Shown: in pieces, positions 1 to 7,965 of the stretch
Layout: every line of letters starts with the position of its first letter
Position numbering within the stretch: position 1 is the first letter of the stretch
DNA from: Pleurodeles waltl
Lineage: Eukaryota; Chordata; Amphibia; Caudata; Salamandridae
Direction of reading: 5' to 3'
Length of the DNA: 64,000 nt
NCBI RefSeq assembly: GCF_031143425.1
Contig: NC_090437.1
Coordinates: 1,172,766,863 to 1,172,830,862 of the forward strand
The notes under the pieces: generated by a model
What the model saw: the letters and a program-made list of their open reading frames with translations, nothing else
Told to the model about the DNA's origin: nothing
Databases searched by the model: none
Translations under genes and position numbers: made by a program

Positions 1-2
1 CA

Positions 3-215
3 ACAGCTATATTTCCTGCAACCATGAGTCGTAATCAGTATGTGCTTCTTCTTAGGATGCTGCACTTTGACGACAATGCTTTAGCCTTGCCACGAGATCA
101 CCCTGATTCTGACCGTCTTTTTAAGATTAGGTCTGTCCTTGATCATTTTGTAGATCGTTTTTTCAGAGGTCTATGTTCCAGGCAAAGAAATAGCTGTGGA
201 TGAGTCTTTGGTCCT
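3..215 (+). pseudogene. piggyBac transposase, N-terminal fragment (PGBD4-like)
   Basis: Frame 3 reads a stretch typical of the piggyBac DDE_Tnp_1_7 domain: a segment with FPATMSRNQY, LHFDDNALALP and then DHPDSDRLFKIRSVLDHFVD. The frame breaks in a T-run at about 158-163; the next frame continues with VYVPGKEIAVDESLVL, which holds the first catalytic aspartate (in VDES). The reading frame stops exactly where the Gypsy LTR begins at 216, and resumes in phase at 10630 after the duplicated GTCCT. The N terminus is missing to the left of the window. The fragment is non-functional because of the frameshift and the insertion. Confidence 0.88.
211..215. repeat. target-site duplication GTCCT, left copy
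   Basis: GTCCT immediately precedes the TG of the left LTR and recurs immediately after the right LTR. Five bases is the usual size for Ty3/Gypsy integrases. Confidence 0.93.
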
Positions 216-2888
216 TGTAGGAAGTTGGCTCTGTATGCACTATTTCAAAGTAAGGAATAGTATGCACAGAGTCCAAGGGTTCCCCTTGGAGGTAAGATAG
301 TGGCAAAAAGAGATAATACTAATGCTCTATTTTGTGGTAGTGTAATCGAGCAGTAGGCTTATCAAAGGAGTAGTGTTAAGCATTTGTTGTACATACACAC
401 AGGCAATAAATGAGGAACACACACTCAGACAATTCCAGGCCAATAGGTTTTTGTATAGAAAAATCTCTTTTCTTAGTTTATTTTAAGAACCACAGGTTCA
501 AATTTTACATGTAAAATCTCAAATGAAAGGTATTCCAGGTAAGTACTTTAGGAACTTTGAATAATCACAATAGCATATATACTTTTCAAATAAAACACAT
601 ATAGCTATTTTAAAACTAAGTGCAATTTTCACAGTTCCTAGGGGAGGTAAGTAATTGTTAGTTCTTGCAGGTAAGTAAACCACCTACGGGGTTCAAGTTT
701 GGGTCCAAGGTAGCCCACCGTTGGGGGTTCAGAGCAACCCCAAAGTTACCACACCAGCAGCTCAGGGCCGGTCAGGTGCAGAGTTCAAAGTGGTGCCCAA
801 AACGCATAGGCTTCAATGGAGAAGGGGGTGCCCCGGTTCCAGTCTGCCAGCAGGTAAGTACCCGCGTCTTCGGAGGGCAGACCAGGGGGGTTTTGTAGGG
901 CACCGGGGGGGGGGGGAACACAAGTTAGCACAGAAAGTACACCCTCAGCAGCACGGGGGTGGCCGGGTGCAGTGTGCAAACACACGTCGGGTTTTCAATT
1001 GGAATCAATGGGAGACCAAGGGGTCTCTTCAGCGATGCAGGCAGGCAAGGGGTCCTCGGGGTAGCCACCACCTGGGCAAGGGAGAGGGCCTCCTCGGGGT
1101 CACTCCTGCACTGGAGTTCCGATCCTTCAGGTCCTGGGGGCTGCGGGTGCAGGGTCTTTTCCAAGCGTCGGGATCTGAGAGTCAGCCAGTCGCGGTCAGG
1201 GGGAGCCTCAGGATTCCCTCTGCAGGCGTCGCTGTGGGGGCTCAGGGGGGACAACTTTGGTTACTCACAGTCTCGGAGTCGCCGAGGAGCCCTCCCTGAA
1301 GTGTTGTTTCTCCACAAGTCGAGCAGGGGGCATCGGGTGCAAAGTTGCAAGTCTCACGCTTCTGGCGGGAAACGCAGTCGTTTTAAAGTTGCTCCTTTGG
1401 AAACAAAGTTGCAGTCTTGGGTGAACAGGGCCGCTGTTCTCGGGAGTTTCTTGGTCCTTCTAGAGCAGGGCAGTCCTCTGAGGATTCAGAGGTCGCTGGT
1501 CCTGGGGAAAGCGTCGCTGGAGCAGTTTTCTTCCGAAGGGGGGAGACAGGCCGGTAGAGCTGGGGCCAAAGCAGTTGGTGTCTCCGTCTTCTCTGCAGGG
1601 TTTTTCAGCTCAGCAGTCCTCTTCTTCTTAGGTTGCAGGAATTGGAGTTCCTAGGTTCAGGGGAGCCCTTAAATACTAAATTTAAGGGCGTGTTTAGGTC
1701 TGGGGGGTTAGTAGCCAATGGCTACTAGCCCTGAGGGTGGGTACACCCTCTTTGTGCCTCCTCCCAAGGGGAGGGGGTCACATTCCTATCCCTATTGGGG
1801 GAATCCTCCATCTGCAAGATGGAGGATTTCTAAAAGTTAGAGTCACCTCAGCTCAGGACACCTTAGGGGCTGTCCTGACTGGCCAGTGACTCCTCCTTGT
1901 TATTCTCATTATTTCCTCCGGCCTTGCCGCCAAAAGTGGGGCTGTGGCCGGAGGGGGCGGGCAACTCCACTAGCTGGAGTGCCCTGTGGTGCTGGAACAA
2001 AGGGGGTGAGCCTTTGAGGCTCACCGCCAGGTGTTACAGCTCCTGCCTGGGGGAGGTGATAGCATCTCCACCCAGTGCAGGCTTTGTTACTAGCCACAGA
2101 GTGACAAAGGCACTCTCCCCATGTGGCCAGCAACATGTCTCGAGTGTGGCAGGCTGCTAAAACCAGTCAGCCTACACGGGTAGTTGGTTAAGGTTTCAGG
2201 GTGCACCTCTAAGGTGCCCTCTGGGGTGTAGTTTACAATAAAATGTACACTGGCATCAGTGTGCATTTATTGTGCTGAGAAGTTTGATACCAAACTTCCC
2301 AGTTTTCAGTGTAGCCATTATGGTGCTGTGGAGTACGTGTTTGACAGACTCCCAGACCATATACTCTTATGGCTACCCTGCACTTACAATGTCTAAGGTT
2401 TTGCTTAGACACTGTAGGGGCACAGTGCTCATGCACTGGTGCCCTCACCTATGGTATAGTGCACCCTGCCTTAGGGCTGTAAGGCCTGCTAGAGGGGTGA
2501 CTTATCTATACCTATAGGCAGTGTGAGGTTGGCATGGCACCCTGAGGGGAGTGCCATGTCGACTTACTCGTTTTGTCCTCACCAGCACACACAAGCTGGC
2601 AAGCAGTGTGTCTGTGCTGAGTGAGGGGTCCCCAGGGTGGCATAAGATATGCTGCAGCCCTTAGAGACCTTCCCTGGCATCAGGGCCCTTGGTACCAGGG
2701 GTACCAGTTACAAGGGACTTACCTGGATGCCAGGGTGTGCCAATTGTGTAAACGAAAGTACAGGTTAGGGAAAGAACACTGGTGCTGGGGCCTGGTTAGC
2801 AGGCCTCAGCACACTTTCAAATCAAAACATAGCATCAGCAAAGGCAAAAAGTCAGGGGGTAACCATGCCAAGGAGGCATTTCCTTACA
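216..2888 (-). repeat. 3' LTR of the Gmr1-like element
   Basis: On the plus strand it runs from TGTAGGAAGTTGG to CATTTCCTTACA, giving TG...CA ends with short imperfect inverted termini. It is 2673 bp. It is nearly identical to the right LTR over the first part (for example 2 differences in about 240 bp at 661-900) but differs at 12 substitutions and one indel over about 270 bp at 1871-2140. It also contains a 15-bp stretch near 2431 absent from the other two LTR copies. No coding function is apparent: the short open frames are not conserved in phase in the solo LTR. Confidence 0.92.
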
Positions 2889-2891
2889 CAA

Positions 2892-2902
2892 CCCCCCCCC
2901 CC
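2892..2902 (-). other. polypurine tract
   Basis: On the minus strand a run of eleven G lies three bases (TTG) upstream of the left LTR. This is where a Gypsy element needs its plus-strand primer. The homopolymer may have changed length since integration. Confidence 0.65.
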
Positions 2903-2920
2903 AAACGAAAGAGGATGAGA

Positions 2921-4207
2921 CTAACCTTTCCCAAGAGAGTCTTCATTTTCTAAGTGGAAGAACCTGGAAAGGCCATCTGCATTGGCATGGGCAGTCCCAG
3001 GTCTGTGTTCCACTATAAAGTCCATTCCCTGTAGGAAGATGGACCACCTCAACAGTTTTGGATTTTCACCTTTCATTTTCATCAGCCATCTGAGAGGTCT
3101 GTGGTCAGTTTGAACTACAAAGTGAGTCCCAAAGAGGTATGGTCTCAGCTTCTTCAGGGACCAAACCACAGCAAAGGCCTCCCTCTCAATGGCACTCCAA
3201 CGCTGCTCCCTGGGGAGTAACCTCCTGCTAATGAGAGCAACAGGCTGGTCAAGGCCATCATCATTTGTTTGGGACAAAACTGCCCCTATCCCATGTTCAG
3301 AGGCATCTGTCTGCACAATGAACTGCTTGGAGTAATCTGGAGCTTTTAGAACTGGTGCTGTGCACATTGCTTGTTTCAGGGTGTCAAAGGCCTGCTGGCA
3401 TTCTACAGTCCAGTTTACCTTCTTGGGCATTTTCTTGGAGGTAAGTTCTGTGAGGGCTGTCACTATGGATCCATATCCCTTCACAAACCTCCTGTAATAC
3501 CCAGTCAAGCCAAGGAATGCCCTGACTTGAGTCTGGGTTTTTGGAGCTGCCCAGTCCAGAATAGTCTGGATCTTAGGCTGGAGTGGCTGAACTTGGCCTC
3601 CACCTACAAGGTGTCCCAAGTAAACCACAGTTCCCTGCCCTACCTGGCATTTGGATGCCTTGATAGAGAGGCCTGCTGATTGCAGAGCCTTCAAAACCTT
3701 CTTCAGGTGGACCAGGTGATCCTGCCAGCTGGAGCTAAAGACAGCAATATCGTCAAGATAAGCTGCACTAAAGGACTCCAAAACAGCAAGGACTTGATTC
3801 ACCAACCTGTGGAAGGTGGCAGGGGCATTCTTTAAGCCAAAGGGTATAACAGTAAACTGATAATGCCCATCAGGTGTGGAGAATGCTGTCTTTTCTTTTG
3901 CTCCAAGTGCCATTTTGATCTGCCAGTACCCTGCTGTTAAGTCAAAGGTAGTTAAGAATTTGGCAGCACCTAATTTGTCAATCAGTTCATCAGCCCTAGG
4001 AATGGGATGGGCATCTGTCTTGGTGACCGAATTAAGTCCTCTGTAGTCCACACAAAACCTCATCTCTCTCTTTCCATCTTTGGTGTGAGGTTTGGGGACT
4101 AAGACCACTGGGCTAGCCCAGGGGCTGTCAGAGTGCTCAATTACTCCCAATTCCAGCATCTTGTGGACTTCCACCTTGATGCTTTCCTTAACTTGGTCAG
4201 ACTGTCT
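2921..4207 (-). pseudogene. Gmr1-like pol: reverse transcriptase and RNase H
   Basis: An open frame of about 420 codons contains a complete Gypsy-type RT followed by RNase H. Visible landmarks in order are the RT motif MRFCVDYRGLNSVT, the FDLTAGYWQI block with the first catalytic Asp, the AYLDD box with the other two, FLGLTGYYRRFV at the connection, and the RNase H start QTDASEHGIGAVL with the later TDHRPL and ADGLSR blocks. It ends with a normal stop at 2921. The start is not a real initiation site: it belongs to the same polyprotein as the integrase upstream and is separated by a frame change in an A-run (plus strand T-run at about 4209-4220). All visible catalytic residues of RT and RNase H are present. 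Confidence 0.9.
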
Positions 4208-4208
4208 G

Positions 4209-5108
4209 AATTTTTTTTTTTGACAGGCATGCTGTCTCCTGTGTCCACATCATGGGTACACAGGTGTGTCTGACCAGGGGTTAGGGAAAAGAGCTCAGCA
4301 AACTGTTGCAGGACCTTCCTGCAGTCAGATTGCTGTTGGCCAGAGAGGGTGTCTGAATAGATCACTCCATCTACTGAACCATCTTTAGGGTTTGATGAGA
4401 GGAGATCAGGGAGAGGTTCACTCTCAGCTTCCTGGTCCTCATCTGTTACCATCAACAGATTCACATCAGCCCTGTCATGGAAGAGCTTAAGGCGGTTCAC
4501 ATGGATCACCCTCTTGGGGCTCCTGCTAGTGCCTAGGTCCACCAGGTAGGTGACCTGACTCTTCTTCTCTAGCACTGGATAAGGGCCACTCCATCTGTCC
4601 TGAAGTGCCCTGGGAGCCACAGGCTCCAGAACCCAGACTTTCTGCCCTGGTTGGAATTCAACCAGTGCAGCCTTTTGGGCATACCAAAACTTCTGGAGCT
4701 GTTGGCTGGCCTCAAGGTTTTTACTTGCCTTTTACATGTACTCTGCCATCCTTGAACGAAGGCCAAGTACATAGTCCACTATGTCTTGTTTAGGCTCATG
4801 AAGAGGTCTCTCCCAGCCTTCTTTCACAAGAGCTAGTGGTCCCCTTACAGGGTGGCCAAACACAAGTTCAAAGGGTGAGAACCCTACTCCCTTCTGAGGC
4901 ACCTCTCTGTAAGCGAAAAGCAGACATGGCAAGAGGACATCCCATCTCCTTTTGAGTTTTTCTGGGAGCCCCATGATCATGCCTTTTAATGTCTTGTTGA
5001 ATCTCTCAACAAGGCCATTAGTTTGTGGATGATAGGGTGTAGTGAATTTATAAGTGACTCCACACTCATTCCACATGTGTTTCAGGTATGCTGACATGAA
5101 AGTTGGTA
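4209..5108 (-). pseudogene. Gmr1-like pol: integrase core C-terminal half, chromo-like tail, RT linker
   Basis: This frame carries the second half of the DDE integrase core, with the catalytic Glu in NGLVERFNKTLK (about 5000), then the GFSPFELVFGHPVRGP block, an in-frame TAA stop at 4732-4734 that looks like a single C to T change of a Gln codon, then a GPYPV...YLVDL segment typical of the integrase C-terminal domain. It runs into an acidic linker and the RT N terminus (LLQQFAELFSLTPGQT). Both sides of the stop are in the same frame, so the nonsense codon is one point mutation. Frame changes bound the segment: one base gained near 5108, and an A-run slip near 4210. Confidence 0.87.
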
Positions 5109-6325
5109 CCTCTGTCAGACACCACCTCCTTAGGGAAGCCCACTCTGGTAAAGATACCAATGAGGGCCTTGGCTACTGCAGGGGCAGTAGTCGACCTAAG
5201 GGGAATAGCTTCAGGGTATCTAGTAGCATGATCCACTACTACTAGTATGTACATATTCCCTGAGGCTGTGGGAGGTTCAAGTGGACCCAATATGTCCACA
5301 CCCACTCTTTCAAAGGGGACCCCCACCACTGGAAGTGGAATGAGGGGGGCCTTTGGATGTCCACCTGTCTTACCACTGGCTTGACAGGTGGTACAGGAGA
5401 CACAAAACTCCTTAACTTTCTGGGACATGTTGGGCCAGTAGAAGTGGTTGACTAGTCTCTCCCACGTCTTGGTTTGACCCAAATGCCCAGCAAGGGGAAT
5501 ATCATGGGCTAAGGTCAGTATGAACTCTCTGAACTCCTGAGGCACTACCACTCTCCTAGTGGCACCAGGTTTGGGATCTCTTGCCTCAGTGTACAGGAGT
5601 CCATCTTCCCAATAGACCCTATGTGTTCCAGTTTTCTTGCCATTGGACTCTTCAGCAGCTTGCTGCCTAAGGCCTTCAAGAGAGGGACAGGTTTCTTGCC
5701 CCTTACACAACTGCTCCCTTGAGGGTCCCCCTGGGCCTAAGAGCTCAACCTGATAAGGTTCTAACTCCATAGGCTCAGTTCCCTCAGAGGGCAGAACGTT
5801 TTCTTGAGAAGAGAGGTTCTCTTTTTGTTGTTGTGTTGCAGCTGGTTTCCCAGTTGCCTTTCCTTTCCTCTTGGTAAGCTGGGCCCTTTTTCCAGACTCC
5901 AGCTCTACTTTTTCACCCTGAGCCTTGCACTGTGCCCTCGTCTTGACACACACCAGTTCAGGGATACCCAGCATGGCTGCATGGGTTTTAAGTTCTACCT
6001 CAGCCCATGCTGAGGACTCCAGGTCATTTACAAGCAAACAGTCTACTGGGATATTTGAGGAGACCACCACTTGTTTCAGGCCACTGACCCCTCCCCACTC
6101 TAAAGTTACCATAGCCATGGGATGTACTTTAGTTTGATTGTCAGCATTGGTGACTGGATAAGTTTGTCCAGACAGGTATTGACCAGGGGAAACCAGTTTC
6201 TCTGTCACCGTGGTGACACTGGCACATGTATCCCTCAGGCCTTCTACACTTGTCCCATTAATTAAGAGCTGCTGCCTGTATTTTTGCATGCTAGGGGGCC
6301 AGGCAGCCAGTGTGGCTAAATCCAC
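5109..6325 (-). pseudogene. Gmr1-like pol: aspartic protease and integrase N-terminal half
   Basis: The frame begins just past the gag stop. Near its start is a protease active-site-like block RDTCASVTTV, preceded by QLLINGTSVEGL; the usual D-[ST]-G reads D-T-C here. A charged spacer follows. The integrase zinc-binding H-H-C-C module comes next (His in LAHDIPLAGHL at about 5500, Cys pair in CVSCTTCQ at about 5390), then the first two catalytic Asp residues of the core (VDILGPL at about 5295 and VSDRGTNF at about 5115). The frame is lost at 5108 by what looks like one inserted base. It overlaps gag in the -1 frame, and the first codon is GTG, so it is not an independent gene. Confidence 0.87.
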
Positions 6326-7701
6326 CCCACCCCAGAGACTAATGTAGCTTCAGTGTGACACCTGATTTGCTCTGGGCACACTGTTGATCCCACTTGGAGA
6401 CTAGCCATTCCAGTGTTAGCTGGAGTGGAGTTGGAAGTGGTACTTTTCTTGGGACAGGCCTTGTCTCCAGTTTGGTGTCCAGGCTGATTACAGCTACGAC
6501 ACCAGGCCTTTTTGGGATTAAAGTTTTTACCCTTGTACCCAAAATTGTTTTGTGAAGAGGCTCTGGGCCCACCCTCCTGTGCAGGTTTTTGGGGGCCTGA
6601 AGAAGACTCTTTACTATTTTTGTTTTTGGATGTCTCAACACTCTTCCCCTGGGGAGGCTTTGTGACCCCTTTCTTTTGGTCACCCCCTGTGGAAGTCTTG
6701 GTCACCCTAGTCTTGACCCAATGGTCCGCCTTCTTTCCTAATTCTTGGGGCGAAATTGGTCCTAGGTCTACCAGATGCTGATGCAGTTTATCATTTGAAC
6801 AATTACTCAATAGGTGTTCTTTCACAAATAAATTGTACAGCCCATCATAATCATTAACACCACTGCCTTGAATCCAACCATCCAGTGTTTTCACTGAGTA
6901 GTCCACAAAATCAACCCAGGTCTGGCTCGAGGTTTTTTGAGCCCCCCTGAATCTAATTCTATACTCCTCAGTGGAGAATCCAAAGCCATCAATCAGGGTT
7001 CCCTTCATGAGGTCATAAGATTCTGCATCTTTTCCAGAGAGTGTGAGGAGTCTATCCCTACACTTTCCAGTGAACATTTCCCAAAGGAGAGCACCCCAGT
7101 GGGATTTGCTTACTTTTCTGGTTACACAAGCCCTCTCAAAAGCTGTGAACCATTTGGTGATGTCATCACCATCTTCATATTTAGTTACAATCCCTTTAGG
7201 GATTTTCAACATGTCAGGAGAATCTCTGACCCTATTTATGTTGCTGCCACCATTGATGGGACCTAGGCCCACCTCTTGTCTTTCCCTTTCTATGGCTAGG
7301 ATCTGTCTTTCCAAAGCCAATCTTTTGGCCATCCTGGCTAACTGGATGTCCTCTTCACTGAGGCTATCCTCCGTGATTTCAGAGGTGCTGGCCCCTCCTG
7401 TGAGGGAAGCAGCATCTCTGACTATCACAGTTGGAATTAGGGATTGAGGGTCCCTGGGTTCCCTAGTTAGGACTGGAAGGTGGGAATTCTCCTCCATGTC
7501 ACTAACATCATCCTCTGGGTTGTCATCCTCAGAGGGGTTGGCTTTTTCAAACTCTGCCAAAAGCTCCTGGAGCTGTTGTTTGGAGGGTCTTAAGCCAATT
7601 GTGATTTTCTTTATTTTGCAGAGTGACCTTAGCTCCCTCATCTTAAGACGGAGGTAAGGTGTGAGGTCGAGCTCCTCCACATTCACATCTGCACCAGGCA
7701 T
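6316..7701 (-). CDS. gag: Gmr1-like gag polyprotein with SCAN-like domain and zinc knuckle
   Basis: An open frame of 461 codons starts at an ATG (plus-strand CAT at 7699-7701) about 265 bases inside the 5' LTR. Residues 60-120 are acidic, 115-145 look coiled-coil-forming (KRLALERQILAIERERQE), and 181-330 form the capsid-like part. Residues about 228-330 resemble a SCAN domain: FSTEEYRIRFRGAQ, then FVDYSVKTLDGWIQ, then NLFVKEHLLSN. SCAN domains are known to derive from Gmr1-like gag, which fits the integrase-before-RT order of this element. A basic Lys/Ser/Gln-rich region precedes a zinc knuckle at 401-416 of form C-X2-C-X4-H-X6-C; the last spacing is longer than the usual four. The protein would assemble particles and bind RNA in the cytoplasm. 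It ends TAG at 6316-6318. Confidence 0.85.
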   Translation of the reverse strand: MPGADVNVEELDLTPYLRLKMRELRSLCKIKKITIGLRPSKQQLQELLAEFEKANPSEDDNPEDDVSDMEENSHLPVLTREPRDPQSLIPTVIVRDAASLTGGASTSEITEDSLSEEDIQLARMAKRLALERQILAIERERQEVGLGPINGGSNINRVRDSPDMLKIPKGIVTKYEDGDDITKWFTAFERACVTRKVSKSHWGALLWEMFTGKCRDRLLTLSGKDAESYDLMKGTLIDGFGFSTEEYRIRFRGAQKTSSQTWVDFVDYSVKTLDGWIQGSGVNDYDGLYNLFVKEHLLSNCSNDKLHQHLVDLGPISPQELGKKADHWVKTRVTKTSTGGDQKKGVTKPPQGKSVETSKNKNSKESSSGPQKPAQEGGPRASSQNNFGYKGKNFNPKKAWCRSCNQPGHQTGDKACPKKSTTSNSTPANTGMASLQVGSTVCPEQIRCHTEATLVSGVGWI

Positions 7702-7965
7702 TATGTTTCTAAAAGTTGGAATACTTTTTAAGAATCTAAAACTAGTTCTAGAATCTAATTCAAACTTTCACAAAACTTCTAAACTCTAAAAGAAATGCTA
7801 ACAGGGACTAACACAAGGACCTAGCAGGACTTAAGAATTTAGAAAAATAGCTAAAATTGCAAAAATCAATTTCTAATGACAATTTTTGGAATTTGTCGTG
7901 TGATCAGGTATTGGCTGAGTAGTCCAGCAAATGCAAAGTCGTGTACCCCACCGCTGATCCACCAA
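7702..7965 (-). other. 5' untranslated leader with primer binding site
   Basis: The 264 bases between the 5' LTR and the gag ATG hold no gene. Two bases inside the LTR boundary, the plus strand 7947-7964 reads a tRNA-3'-end-like sequence ending in CCA (GATCCACCA), so the minus strand offers TGGTGGATC as a primer binding site. I cannot assign the priming tRNA species. The rest is A/T-rich on the sense strand. Confidence 0.6.

Noticed and set aside
665..1654. Several plus-strand open frames of 77-231 codons in the LTRs, repeated at 8420-9404 and 36172-37133
   Set aside because: They are in the LTR, antisense to the element. The longer ones change frame between copies, so similarity reflects DNA repetition, not protein conservation.
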